From positions 2,978,501 through 3,042,500 of the forward strand of contig NZ_CP088262.1 of NCBI RefSeq assembly GCF_021117365.1: DNA of 64,000 bases. The letters are read 5' to 3'. Both the position numbers and the translations under genes were made by a program. Positions within the stretch are counted from its first letter, which is position 1. Every line of letters starts with the position of its first letter. A model generated the notes under the pieces. The model was not told where the DNA came from and ran no database searches. It saw only the letters and a program-made list of their open reading frames with translations. This DNA comes from Nocardioides sp. cx-173. Its GTDB lineage: Bacteria > Actinomycetota > Actinomycetes > Propionibacteriales > Nocardioidaceae. Positions 47,889 to 56,117 of this stretch are shown piece after piece.

Positions 47889-47899
47889 CTAGTCCTCCT
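47878..47899. terminator. 22-bp perfect palindrome spanning two convergent stop codons
   Basis: The sequence is symmetric about the CTAG-type centre at 47888/47889, so that both sigF and the convergent membrane gene end in the same codons GAG GAC TAG. It may act as a loop-poor bidirectional hairpin; no T-run flanks it. Confidence 0.45.
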
Positions 47900-48314
47900 C
47901 CCCGCGCGAGCCGGTCGGGTCGTCTTCGAGAACCGCACGGGTGGCCGGGTGCAGCATCGCGACGATGACCGCGATCCCCACGACCGCCAGCGGCAGCGCC
48001 ACCAGGGGGAAGTCGCGCAGGTTCCAGGCCAGGCCGAGCTGGATCAGCTGGGTGAGCAGGACCGGACCCCGGGCCCAGGAGTGCTGGCGCAGCAGCGCCC
48101 AGGCACAGGCGAGCAGCCCGAGGCCGTAGCCGGCGAAGAAGATGCTGGTCGTGACCCCCATGGCCATCCGCTCCGCCGCGACGTGGCTGATCTCGAGCAC
48201 CGCGAGCACCGTGAGCACCGCGCCCTGGAGTGCGACGAGAGCGGCCGCGATCCGCAGGGGGAACGGCGTGGCAGAGGGTGTGGAGGGCACCGGGGAAGGG
48301 TACGGGGCCGGCAT
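47889..48314 (-). CDS. Small integral membrane protein, unknown
   Basis: 141 residues with four predicted membrane segments: LRIAAALVALQGAVLTVLAV, MGVTTSIFFAGYGLGLLACA, GPVLLTQLIQLGLAWNL and LVALPLAVVGIAVIVAML, ending in an acidic tail (EDDPTGSRGEED). A Pro/Ser-rich N-terminus precedes them. No recognised function. The ATG at 48314 gives the simplest topology; ATG 48368 is an alternative. Confidence 0.7.
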   Translation of the reverse strand: MPAPYPSPVPSTPSATPFPLRIAAALVALQGAVLTVLAVLEISHVAAERMAMGVTTSIFFAGYGLGLLACAWALLRQHSWARGPVLLTQLIQLGLAWNLRDFPLVALPLAVVGIAVIVAMLHPATRAVLEDDPTGSRGEED

Positions 48315-48393
48315 GCGGGCCCGGCTGTGACCCACAAGACCACCCGAAAGGCTTGAATCGCGCGGCATTACTTGCGAGTCTGGTGGGGCGCTC

Positions 48394-48407
48394 GTGAACA
48401 CGTTCAC
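48394..48407. promoter_or_regulatory. CRP/GlxR-like site upstream of whiB1
   Basis: GTGAACACGTTCAC has perfect GTGA-N6-TCAC half-sites, symmetric over all but the central two bases, 80 bases ahead of the whiB1 ATG. M. tuberculosis whiB1 is known to be controlled by the cAMP receptor protein Rv3676, so conserved cAMP control is likely. I could not place a -10 confidently. Confidence 0.6.
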
Positions 48408-48486
48408 TTTCTGCGTTCCTAAACGCGCGCCCGCAGGCCGGAGAACCCCGACCTGCACTCGATCCGAAAGAGAGATCCACCACCCC

Positions 48487-48738
48487 ATGGATTGGCGTCA
48501 CCGTTCCGCGTGCCTCGACGAGGATCCGGAGCTGTTCTTCCCGATCGGCAACACCGGTCCGGCCATCCTCCAGATCGAGGAGGCCAAACAGGTGTGCCGG
48601 CGATGCGACGTGCGCGAGCAGTGTCTCGCGTGGGCCATCGAGGCGGGGCAGGACCACGGCGTCTGGGGCGGCCTGAGCGAGGACGAGCGCCGCGCTCTCA
48701 AGCGCCGCAACGCCCGCTCCCGCGTCCGCACCGCCTGA
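48487..48738 (+). CDS. whiB1: WhiB-family iron-sulphur transcription factor (WhiB1/WblE type)
   Basis: 83 residues. The four cluster cysteines are Cys9, Cys37, Cys40 and Cys46 (SACLDEDPELFFPIGNTGPA, then VCRRCDVREQCLAW), followed by the GVWGG turn at 58-62 and a basic C-terminus (RRALKRRNARSRVR). The FFPIGNTGPA segment is typical of WhiB1/WblE, an essential NO-sensitive partner of the primary sigma factor. Its neighbour pdtaS on the opposite strand repeats the Rv3219/Rv3220c arrangement. Confidence 0.95.
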   Translation: MDWRHRSACLDEDPELFFPIGNTGPAILQIEEAKQVCRRCDVREQCLAWAIEAGQDHGVWGGLSEDERRALKRRNARSRVRTA

Positions 48739-48751
48739 GTCCGCTCCGGTC

Positions 48752-50227
48752 TCACTCCGCCGGGACGTCGAACTCGGCGCGGGTGCCGGGGCCGTGCGGG
48801 CGACTGCCCAGGGACAGCTGGCCCCCCAGCTCGGACTCCACGAGCGTGCGCACGATGGAGAGTCCGAGGCTGGACGAGGCGTCCACGTCGAAGTCCTCGG
48901 GGAGCCCCCGCCCGTCGTCGTCGACGCTCACGTGCAGGCGGCCCACCAGGCGGCGCACGGTCACCGTGATCGTGCCCTCCAGCTCGAGGTCGTCGGCGTC
49001 GTAGCCGTGCTCGACGGCGTTCTGCAGCAGCTCGGTCAGGGCCATGGCCAGTGCCGTGGCCGACTCGGACGGCAGCACCCCGAAGGTCCCCTCCCTGCGC
49101 ACCTGCACGCGCCCGCCCTGGGAGCCGACGTCGGCGACCATCGCCCCGAGCCGGTCGGCGATCTCGTCGAAGGCGACGTTCTCCTCGACGGCCTGGCTCA
49201 GCGTCTCGTGCACGATCGCGATCGAGCCGACCCGCCGTACGGCCTCCTCCAGGGCCAGCTTGGCCTCCTCGGAGCCGATCCGGCGGGCCTGGAGCCGTAG
49301 CAGCGCGGCCACCGTCTGGAGGTTGTTCTTCACGCGGTGGTGGATCTCGCGGATGGTGGCGTCCTTGGTGACCAGCTCCCGGTCGCGGCGGCGCAGGTCG
49401 GTGACGTCGCGGACCAGGATCAGCCCGCCGATGTGCTCCCCGTGCGGCTTCAGCGGCACGGCGCGCACGATCAGCGACACCTCGTCCGTGCCGATCTCGG
49501 TGTCGCGGTGCGCGCGGCCGCCGAGCACCGCGCTGAGGGTCTCCTCGTCGGGGCGGCGCCGGGGCGGCACCAGCTCCCGGGTCAGGTCGGTGAGCAGGAG
49601 GCCGGCCAGGTCGCCGGACAGCCCGAGGCGGCGGTAGACCGACAGCGCGTTGGGGCTGGCGTAGACGACGCGTCCGGCCGCGTCGACGCGGAGGAACCCG
49701 TCACCCACCCGTGGGGAGTCGGCGTGGTCGCTGCGCTGTCCCTCCGAGGGGAAGTGCCCCGAGGCGATCATCTGGGTCAGGTCCGCGGCGGTCTGCAGGT
49801 AGGACAGCTCGAGCCGGCTCGGCGTCCGCACGCCGAGCAGGTTGGTGTTGCGGGCGATGATCGCGATCACCCGTCCGGCACGCCGCACCGGGATGGTCTC
49901 GACGCGCACCGGCACGTCGTCGCGCCACTCCGGGTCTCCTTCGCGCACCAGCCGCCCGCGCGACCACGCCTCGTCGAGCATGGCGCGGCGCCCGGTGGGC
50001 ACGAAGGTGCCGACCACGTCGTCGACGTACGCCGTCGGGCCGGTGGTGGGGCGCATCTGCGCCCCCGCCCAGAAGCCGTTGCCGGCTCGGTCGGGCAGCC
50101 ACAGGACCAGGTCCGCGAAGGAGAGGTCCGCGATGATCTGCCAGTCCGCCTGGAGCAGCATGAGCCACGCCACGTCCGCCTCGTCGAGGTCGGTGTGGCT
50201 GCGCACGAGCTCGCTCAGGGTGGGCAC
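48752..50227 (-). CDS. pdtaS: Sensor histidine kinase PdtaS
   Basis: 491 residues. GAF-like N-terminal domain (to about 155), PAS-like domain (about 175-280: DGFLRVDAAGRVVYASPNAL), then a HisKA_2 dimerisation domain with the phospho-acceptor His297 in EIHHRVKNNLQTVAALLRL and a GHKL ATPase domain (ALTELLQNAVEHGY, VDDDGRGLPEDF, LGLSIVRTLV). It is soluble, without membrane segments. In mycobacteria PdtaS phosphorylates the RNA-binding regulator PdtaR and responds to nitric oxide and copper. The partner is not in this window. The GTG at 50227 has TAGGGT 6 bases upstream. Confidence 0.93.
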   Translation of the reverse strand: MPTLSELVRSHTDLDEADVAWLMLLQADWQIIADLSFADLVLWLPDRAGNGFWAGAQMRPTTGPTAYVDDVVGTFVPTGRRAMLDEAWSRGRLVREGDPEWRDDVPVRVETIPVRRAGRVIAIIARNTNLLGVRTPSRLELSYLQTAADLTQMIASGHFPSEGQRSDHADSPRVGDGFLRVDAAGRVVYASPNALSVYRRLGLSGDLAGLLLTDLTRELVPPRRRPDEETLSAVLGGRAHRDTEIGTDEVSLIVRAVPLKPHGEHIGGLILVRDVTDLRRRDRELVTKDATIREIHHRVKNNLQTVAALLRLQARRIGSEEAKLALEEAVRRVGSIAIVHETLSQAVEENVAFDEIADRLGAMVADVGSQGGRVQVRREGTFGVLPSESATALAMALTELLQNAVEHGYDADDLELEGTITVTVRRLVGRLHVSVDDDGRGLPEDFDVDASSSLGLSIVRTLVESELGGQLSLGSRPHGPGTRAEFDVPAE

Positions 50228-50233
50228 CGGGCA

Positions 50234-50239
50234 ACCCTA
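50234..50239 (-). promoter_or_regulatory. -10 hexamer TAGGGT for pdtaS
   Basis: TAGGGT on the minus strand ends 6 bases before the GTG at 50227; no Shine-Dalgarno. Confidence 0.45.
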
Positions 50240-50315
50240 AAGCGTCGGTCGAGGGCTGCGGGGGGCCCGAGACCCAGGGAGGACCGGGGCCACCTTCCTT
50301 TGGCACTATGGGCCC

Positions 50316-51158
50316 ATGTCGGCGGCGTACTGGAAGCAGGTCCATGACGAGGACTTCGCGGTCCCCACGGACCGCCCCCTCGCCGACCTCACCGCCGAGC
50401 TGACCCGGCTGCTCGGCGAGACCGACCCGCACCTGCGCGACCGGCTGGCGCTGCCGGCCCTGGCCACCTGGGTAGAGCGCGGCGTCTACGATGACCTGCT
50501 GCGCGGCCTCGGGGACGGGATGGCCGCCGGACTGCGCGTCGGCCTCGGCGAGCGCGAGACCGACTCGGTGTTTCGCCGCAGCTTCTCGGTGCTGATCCTC
50601 GGCGAGTGCATCGCCCGCGACAACCAGCGCCCGCTCGTCCCCGGCGGCAAGGTCCTCGACTGGGGCGACCGGATCGCGACCTGGATGCTCCAGGAGCGTG
50701 ACCTGCGCGGCTACGTGCCCGGCAAGGGCTGGGCCCATGCCGTCGCGCACGGCGCCGACGCCCTGGGCACCCTGGCGCGCTCGCCGCACGTCGGTGCCGC
50801 GGAGCTGGTGGTCATCCTCGACGTCATCGCCGAGCGACTGGCGCTGCCGGTCGACGCGCTCTTCAGCGCCGGTGAGGCGGACCGGCTGGCCCTGGCCGCC
50901 ATGTTCGTGCTCCGCCGCAACCGGGTGCCGCTGGACCTCCTGGAGGCCTGGGTGGGCGCCCTGGCCGCCACCGCCACGCGCACGTGGGGCCCCGATCGCG
51001 ACCCCTACCTGGGCAGCGGCAACGCCGAGGCGTTCCTGCGCGCGCTCTACCTCCAGCTCGCGCTCGGCCAGCGTCCGCCCGCCGTACGGGCGGACCTGAT
51101 GCTGCTCCTGGTCGACGCGCTGCGCTCGGCCAACCGCGGATTCCTCGAGGCTGAGTAA
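50316..51158 (+). CDS. DUF2785 family protein
   Basis: 280 residues, predicted all-helical. The family signature is visible in DSVFRRSFSVLILGECIARD, MLQERDLRGYVPGKGWAHAV and AHGADALGTLARSP. The function is unknown. CACTAT ends 6 bases before the ATG, a weak leaderless signal. It ends nine bases before the ilvG-like start. Confidence 0.82.
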   Translation: MSAAYWKQVHDEDFAVPTDRPLADLTAELTRLLGETDPHLRDRLALPALATWVERGVYDDLLRGLGDGMAAGLRVGLGERETDSVFRRSFSVLILGECIARDNQRPLVPGGKVLDWGDRIATWMLQERDLRGYVPGKGWAHAVAHGADALGTLARSPHVGAAELVVILDVIAERLALPVDALFSAGEADRLALAAMFVLRRNRVPLDLLEAWVGALAATATRTWGPDRDPYLGSGNAEAFLRALYLQLALGQRPPAVRADLMLLLVDALRSANRGFLEAE

Positions 51159-51161
51159 CCT
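51156..51161 (+). promoter_or_regulatory. -10 hexamer TAACCT for the ilvG-like operon
   Basis: TAACCT ends 6 bases before the ATG at 51168; its first bases form the stop codon of the DUF2785 gene. Confidence 0.45.
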
Positions 51162-51167
51162 GCGGGC

Positions 51168-52859
51168 ATGACCCAGATCGCTGACGACACATCAGGGCAG
51201 GCCGCGACCGACGGCACCGTCGAGGGACACTCCGGTGAGCTCGCCGTCTCCGTGGCCCGCACCTATGGCGTCGAGACCATGTTCACGCTGTCGGGGGCGC
51301 ACGTCTTCCCCATGTACGACGGCGCGGTCAAGGCCGATCCGCCGATGCGCCTGCTCGACGTACGCCACGAGCAGACCGCGGCCTTCGCCGCCGAGGCCAC
51401 GGGCAAGCTGACCCGGGTGCCCGGTCTGGCGGTCCTGACCGCGGGGCCCGGGGTGACCAACGGCATCAGCGCGATCGCGCAGGCGCAGTTCGCGGGCTCG
51501 CCGATGGTGGTCGTGGGCGGACGGGCACCGGCCAACCGCTGGGGCAGCGGCAGCCTGCAGGAGCTGGACCAGCCGCCCATCGTCGAGTCGGTCTCCAAGC
51601 TCGCGACCACCCTGCACACCGCCGGCGACGTCCTCGGCGGCATGGACCGGGCCTTCTCCGCCGCGGGCTCCTCGCACCGGGGCCCGGTGTTCGTCGACGT
51701 GCCGATGGACGAGTTCTTCAACTCCGCCTCGGGCCCGGCTCCGACCCGCTCCTCCACCCGCGGAGCCGAGCCCGACCCCGAGGCCGTCTCCCGCATCGCG
51801 GGCCTGCTCGCCGGTGCCGCGCGCCCCGTCCTCATCCTCGGCACCGACGTCTGGGCCGACGGCGCGGAGGAGGCGGCGCTGCGCTTCGTGCAGGACGTGG
51901 GCGTCCCCGTCATCACCAACGGCATGGGCCGCGGGGTCATCCCCGGCGGCCACCCGCTGCTGGCCACGAAGGCCCGCGGCCAGGCCCTCGGCGGCGCCGA
52001 CCTGGTGGTCGTGGTCGGCACCCCGCTCGACTTCCGGCTGGGCTACGGGATCTTCGGCGGCAAGGACGGAGCGGAGCCGGCGCGGGTCGTGCACGTCGCG
52101 GACTCCCCCGGCCAGGTCTCGGGTCACGCGTCCCTGGCCGCGTCGGTCTCCGGCGACCTCACGTCGGTCTTCGACGGACTGCAGGCCGCGCTCGAGCGCG
52201 GGGCCAAGCCCGACTGGCGCACCTGGGTCTCGACGCTGCAGGAGACGGTCGCCGCCGCGACGGCGCGCGACCTGGAGCTCCTGCGCGCCGAGGCGGACCC
52301 GATCCACCCCGCGCGCATCTACGGCGAGCTGGTCCCGCGACTCGCCGAGGACGCGGTCGTCATCGGCGACGGCGGGGACTTCGTGAGCTTCGCCGGCAAG
52401 TTCGTCGAGCCCAAGCGGCCCGGCGGCTGGCTCGACCCGGGCCCCTACGGCTGCCTCGGCGCCGGCCTGGGCTCCGCGATCGCCGCCCGTCTGGCCCGTC
52501 CGTCGTCGCAGGTCGTGCTCCTGCTCGGCGACGGTGCCGCCGGCTTATCGCTCATGGACGTCGACACCCTCGTGCGCCACGACCTCCCGGTGGTCATGGT
52601 GATGGGCAACAACTCCGCCTGGGGCCTGGAGAAGGGCCCCATGCAGATGCTCTACGGCTACGACGTCGTCGCCGACCTCGCGCCCCGCACGGCCTACGAC
52701 GAGGTCGTCAAGGCGCTCGGCGGCGCGGGTGAGACGGTGACCGACCCCCGGCAGATCGGCGCCGCCATCGACCGCGCCTTCGACGCCGACGTGCCGTACC
52801 TGGTCAACGTCATCACCGACGTCGACGCCGCCTACCCGCGCAACACCTTCGGGATCTGA
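51168..52859 (+). CDS. ilvG: ThDP-dependent acetolactate-synthase-like enzyme (IlvG-type)
   Basis: 563 residues. The PYR domain has the catalytic Glu in LLDVRHEQTAAFAAEATGKL with AGPGVTNGISAIAQ. The ThDP-binding motif GDGAAGLSLMDVDTLV ends in VMGNNSAWGLEK. Overall it resembles M. tuberculosis Rv1820 (IlvG) rather than the main IlvB, which would sit with ilvN and ilvC. The biosynthetic role is therefore uncertain; oxalyl-CoA decarboxylase or benzaldehyde lyase-like activity is possible. It heads an operon with an acetyltransferase and a thioesterase. Confidence 0.85.
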   Translation: MTQIADDTSGQAATDGTVEGHSGELAVSVARTYGVETMFTLSGAHVFPMYDGAVKADPPMRLLDVRHEQTAAFAAEATGKLTRVPGLAVLTAGPGVTNGISAIAQAQFAGSPMVVVGGRAPANRWGSGSLQELDQPPIVESVSKLATTLHTAGDVLGGMDRAFSAAGSSHRGPVFVDVPMDEFFNSASGPAPTRSSTRGAEPDPEAVSRIAGLLAGAARPVLILGTDVWADGAEEAALRFVQDVGVPVITNGMGRGVIPGGHPLLATKARGQALGGADLVVVVGTPLDFRLGYGIFGGKDGAEPARVVHVADSPGQVSGHASLAASVSGDLTSVFDGLQAALERGAKPDWRTWVSTLQETVAAATARDLELLRAEADPIHPARIYGELVPRLAEDAVVIGDGGDFVSFAGKFVEPKRPGGWLDPGPYGCLGAGLGSAIAARLARPSSQVVLLLGDGAAGLSLMDVDTLVRHDLPVVMVMGNNSAWGLEKGPMQMLYGYDVVADLAPRTAYDEVVKALGGAGETVTDPRQIGAAIDRAFDADVPYLVNVITDVDAAYPRNTFGI

Positions 52860-53359
52860 TGCGGCTGCGACGCGCCACGCCCGAGGACCACGAGGCGGTC
52901 GGGCGGGCCACCGTGGCGGCGTACGCGCCGTTCCTGCACGACGGCGGGCCGACCTCCGACTACGCGCTGCGGCTGGCCGACACGGCGACGCGCGACCGGG
53001 AGGCGGAGGTCTGGGTCGCCGAGGAGGACGGCGAGATCCTCGGCTCCGTCACGATCTGCCTGCCCGGCACCCCCTGGGCACAGCGCGCCGAGGAGGGAGA
53101 GGGCGAGTTCCGCATGCTGGCCGTCGACCCGAGCGCCCGGGGCCGCGGCGTGGGCCGCGCGTTGCTGGACCTGGTCGTGGAGCGCCTGCGCGCCGACGGA
53201 GCCCGGGCGGTCGTGCTCGGCAGCCTGGGCGACATGACCGACGCACACCGCCTCTACGAGCGCGCGGGCTTCACGCGCGTGCCGGAGCGGGACTGGTCCC
53301 CGCAGCCCGGGGTGCACCTGCGCTGCTACCGGCTGCCGATGACCCGCGAGGAGCCCTGA
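52859..53359 (+). CDS. GNAT-family N-acetyltransferase
   Basis: 166 residues. The acetyl-CoA motif is FRMLAVDPSARGRGVGRALL (RxxGxG/A form), preceded by VWVAEEDGEILGSVTICLPG and followed by AHRLYERAGFTRVPERDWS. The substrate is unknown. It is translationally coupled to the ilvG-like gene by a one-base overlap. Confidence 0.9.
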   Translation: MRLRRATPEDHEAVGRATVAAYAPFLHDGGPTSDYALRLADTATRDREAEVWVAEEDGEILGSVTICLPGTPWAQRAEEGEGEFRMLAVDPSARGRGVGRALLDLVVERLRADGARAVVLGSLGDMTDAHRLYERAGFTRVPERDWSPQPGVHLRCYRLPMTREEP

Positions 53360-53742
53360 TGGAAGCCGCCCTGACCTTCACGGTCACCGACGACGACACC
53401 GCGGTCGCGGTCGGCTCCGGGAGCCTGCCGGTGCTCGGCACGCCGCGCCTGCTGGCCTGGCTCGAGGCGGCCACCTGCGCCGCGATCGACCCGACGCTGC
53501 CTGCCGGCTCGACCAGCGTCGGCACCCGGGTCACGCTCGAGCACCTCGGCGCCAGCCCGGTCGGTCAGGAGATCGAGGCGACCGCCTCGGCGGCGTACGT
53601 CGACGGCCGGCTGCACCGGTTCACGGTCGCCGCGCGCCACATCGACGCGGGGTCGGCCGGCAAGGTCGTCGCCACCGGCGAGGTGACCCGCGTCGTGGTC
53701 GACGCGGAGCGTTTCCTGAGCCGGATTTCTCCTGGGTCCTGA
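53359..53742 (+). CDS. Hotdog-fold thioesterase, FlK-like
   Basis: 127 residues. The layout GTPRLLAWLEAATCAAIDPT, AGSTSVGTRVTLEHLGASPV and GQEIEATASAAYVDGRLHRF is that of small hotdog thioesterases related to the fluoroacetyl-CoA thioesterase FlK. A Glu in WLEAAT and His in LEHLGASP sit where catalytic residues are expected. It probably hydrolyses a small acyl-CoA. Last gene of the ilvG-like operon, coupled by one-base overlap. Confidence 0.82.
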   Translation: MEAALTFTVTDDDTAVAVGSGSLPVLGTPRLLAWLEAATCAAIDPTLPAGSTSVGTRVTLEHLGASPVGQEIEATASAAYVDGRLHRFTVAARHIDAGSAGKVVATGEVTRVVVDAERFLSRISPGS

Positions 53743-53799
53743 GGTCTGCGAAACTGACCCTTGGCCCTCAGCGGGTCGTGACCGATTCGAGGAGGAACC

Positions 53800-53874
53800 A
53801 TGGGCAAGACCGGACGCAAGCGCCGCGCTCGCAAGAAGAAGGCCGCCAACCACGGCAAGCGCCCCAACGCCTGA
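53800..53874 (+). CDS. 50S ribosomal protein bL37
   Basis: A 24-residue, extremely basic protein: MGKTGRKRRARKKKAANHGK, ending RPNA. It matches the actinobacterial bL37 found in mycobacterial 50S structures, which ends in the same ANHGKRPN motif. It has a strong Shine-Dalgarno (GAGGAGG) and its own terminator, so it is a free-standing, probably highly expressed gene. It is too short for ordinary gene callers. Confidence 0.88.
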   Translation: MGKTGRKRRARKKKAANHGKRPNA

Positions 53875-53898
53875 GCGACCCCGCTCGGCAGTTGCACT

Positions 53899-53925
53899 GA
53901 ACCCCCCACCGCTGGTCGGGGGTTC
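53899..53925. terminator. Terminator after bL37
   Basis: GAACCCCC, an 11-base loop, then GGGGGTTC, followed by GTTGCATTT. An outer TGCA/TGCA pairing extends the stem with one mismatch. It may serve both bL37 and the convergent TerD gene. Confidence 0.75.
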
Positions 53926-53970
53926 GTTGCATTTGGACAGCACGGCGGCCGGCCAGACGACCGCCCGCCG

Positions 53971-54537
53971 TCAGAGGTAGGGCTGGAGCACCGCGACGGA
54001 CTCGGTGGGGACCTTGACGGCGATGCCCTTGCCGATGGCGACGAGCGTCCAGCCGGTGCCGGTGCGGACCAGCTTGGCCATGACGACACCCGTCTCGGGG
54101 ACGCCGGCGGTGAGCCGGTACCGGGCGAGCTCGACGCCCTCCTCGTCGACGATGCGGACGTAGGCGCGATCGACCCAGGTGAGACTGTGGCCCTGGTAGC
54201 TGCTGACCAGCAGCACGATGGTGTCGACCGGGCCGTAGACGCGCGCCAGGTCGACGTCGATCACCTCGTCGTCGCCCTCGCCCGTCCCCGTCTTGTTGTC
54301 GCCCCGATGCACCACGGAGCCGTCGCGGGTCGCCAGGTTGTTGTAGAAGGCCAGGTCGAAGAGCCGCTTCCCGGCGAACTGCACCGCCGAGGCGTCCAGG
54401 TCGACGTCCGGAGCGCCGGTGCCGATGACGCCGGCCGTGGGGATCTTGTCCCAGCCGAGCCCGACCTGGATCCGGCCCAGCGGCCTGCCGTCGGGCGTGG
54501 TGAGGGGCAGCTCCTGGCCCTGGGTCAGCTCGATCAC
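53971..54537 (-). CDS. TerD-family protein
   Basis: 188 residues: VGLGWDKIPTAGVIGTGAPD, VDLDASAVQFAGKRLFDLAF, GDNKTGTGEGDDEVIDVDLA and the closing LVAIGKGIAVKVP. The acidic GEGDDEVIDVDL segment corresponds to the calcium-binding part of TerD domains. These proteins are linked to tellurite resistance and stress responses in actinobacteria, usually in several copies. The GTG start has a strong AAGGAGG. Confidence 0.9.
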   Translation of the reverse strand: MIELTQGQELPLTTPDGRPLGRIQVGLGWDKIPTAGVIGTGAPDVDLDASAVQFAGKRLFDLAFYNNLATRDGSVVHRGDNKTGTGEGDDEVIDVDLARVYGPVDTIVLLVSSYQGHSLTWVDRAYVRIVDEEGVELARYRLTAGVPETGVVMAKLVRTGTGWTLVAIGKGIAVKVPTESVAVLQPYL

Positions 54538-54587
54538 GCGCGTCCTCCTTGCTGGTGCCTCGACGGTACCGGCCCCGTGGGTGCGTC

Positions 54588-54593
54588 TAGCCT
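54588..54593 (+). promoter_or_regulatory. -10 hexamer TAGCCT for the pseudouridine synthase gene
   Basis: TAGCCT ends 6 bases before the GTG at 54600, with no Shine-Dalgarno. Confidence 0.45.
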
Positions 54594-54599
54594 CGTCAG

Positions 54600-55562
54600 G
54601 TGCCTCCCCGCTCCCCGCTCGCGCCGCGTCACGGCCTCGCCTCCGCGTGGCTGCGTACGCCGGACCGGGAGCCGGCGGGGCGGTCGGTTCCCTGGCCGAC
54701 GATGGGCGCCTGGCTGCGCCACCGGCTCGACGGACGCACCGACGTCGACGGGATGCTGGTCGGTGGTCGCTTCGTGTACGACGACCTGCGAGCGGTGCAG
54801 GAGGAGGACCCCTATGCGCCGCACACGTTCGTGTGGTTCCACCGGGACCTGCGCGAGGAGCCCGAGGTGCCGGGCGAGCTGCGCGTGCTGCACCGCGACG
54901 AGCGGATCGTGGTCGTCGACAAGCCGGCGTTCCTGGCCACGATCCCCCGGGGTCGGCACGTGCGCCAGAGCGTGGTGGTGCGGCTGCGCGACGAGCTGGG
55001 GCTGCCCGAGGTGTCTCCCCTGCACCGGCTGGACCGGGTCACGTCCGGGGTCCTGCTGCTCGCCACGGAGAAGCGCTGGCGCGGCCCCTACCAGGTGATG
55101 TTCGAGCGCGGCACCGTCCGCAAGACCTACCGGGCCCTGGCGCCGTGGCGCGAGGAGCTCTCACTGCCGGTGACCGTCCGCGACCACCTGCGCAAGACCC
55201 GCGGCGAGTGGCGGGCGGAGGTCGTGCCGGGGCTGCCGCCCAACGCCGAGACGCTGGTCGAGGTCGAGTCGCGCGACGGCGACCTGGCCGTCTACCGGCT
55301 CACGCCACGCACCGGTCGCACCCACCAGCTGCGGCTGCACCTGCACGGCCTGGGCATCCCGATCGTCGACGACCCGCTCTACCCCGTCGTGCGGGAGACC
55401 TCCGTCGACGACTTCTCCCGCCCGCTCCAGCTCCTGGCGAGCGAGCTGGCGTTCACCGACCCGGTCGACGGGTCGGCGCGCCGGTTCGTGAGCGGGCAGC
55501 GGCTCCCGGTGTCGGCGGGCCGTCCCCAAGGCCGGCCCGCCGACGTAGGGGGCGGTGAGTAG
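54600..55562 (+). CDS. RluA-family pseudouridine synthase
   Basis: 320 residues. The catalytic aspartate is in PLHRLDRVTSGVLLLATEKR. ERIVVVDKPAFLATIP precedes it, and GRTHQLRLHLHGLGIPIVDD lies near the C-terminus. The N-terminal 95 residues (WLRHRLDGRTDVDGMLVGGR) look like a reduced S4-type or linker region. The target RNA is not evident. GTG start supported by the -10 spacing. Confidence 0.9.
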   Translation: MPPRSPLAPRHGLASAWLRTPDREPAGRSVPWPTMGAWLRHRLDGRTDVDGMLVGGRFVYDDLRAVQEEDPYAPHTFVWFHRDLREEPEVPGELRVLHRDERIVVVDKPAFLATIPRGRHVRQSVVVRLRDELGLPEVSPLHRLDRVTSGVLLLATEKRWRGPYQVMFERGTVRKTYRALAPWREELSLPVTVRDHLRKTRGEWRAEVVPGLPPNAETLVEVESRDGDLAVYRLTPRTGRTHQLRLHLHGLGIPIVDDPLYPVVRETSVDDFSRPLQLLASELAFTDPVDGSARRFVSGQRLPVSAGRPQGRPADVGGGE

Positions 55563-55571
55563 GGGTCGGCG

Positions 55572-56093
55572 CTACCCGGGCCGGCGGGTGGTCGCGGCGG
55601 TGAAGAGCGCGCCCAGGAACGCCAGGGCCGAGCCGGCGAAGCTGGTCATGACCTCGGGCGCCTCAGCCGACCGGCCCAGCGTCATGAGGAGCACCGTGAC
55701 CCCGAAGCCGAGGTAGACCGCGGTGCTGAGGCCGCCGATGAAGCGGACGTCGCGGACCGCGCGGGCGAGGCGTGCGGCGCCGCTCCGGATCGCCGACCGC
55801 ACCCGCTGCCACGGCGTGCGGTCGTCGTGGAGGCCGAGGTGCGCCGGCTCGGCGGCCGCCGCCTTGACCCCGTAGAGCGCTCCGACCGCGGCGGCCAGCG
55901 TGGTCGCGAGCGTGCCGAGCACGCCGACGCGGAAGTCGTCGACCGGCATGCGGGGCACCGGTGGCGATGCGTCCGGCGTGGGGCTGAAATCCCGGAAGTC
56001 GAGCAGCAGGTCACCCCAGGCGGCCACGAAGACCGCCAGGAAGAGCAGGCTGCCGAGGGCCTTCAGACCGTCGGCCACAGGAGGCGCTGACAT
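55572..56093 (-). CDS. Integral membrane protein, unknown
   Basis: 173 residues with about four membrane segments: LKALGSLLFLAVFVAAWGDL, VGVLGTLATTLAAAVGALYG, FIGGLSTAVYLGFGVTVLLM and MTSFAGSALAFLGALFTAAT. A basic segment (TPWQRVRSAIRSGAARLARA) lies between the second and third. No known family recognised. It lies 24 bases after a small ORF and may share its transcript. Confidence 0.7.
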   Translation of the reverse strand: MSAPPVADGLKALGSLLFLAVFVAAWGDLLLDFRDFSPTPDASPPVPRMPVDDFRVGVLGTLATTLAAAVGALYGVKAAAAEPAHLGLHDDRTPWQRVRSAIRSGAARLARAVRDVRFIGGLSTAVYLGFGVTVLLMTLGRSAEAPEVMTSFAGSALAFLGALFTAATTRRPG

Positions 56094-56117
56094 GACACGT
56101 CCTCGGTTCGCCGGCGC

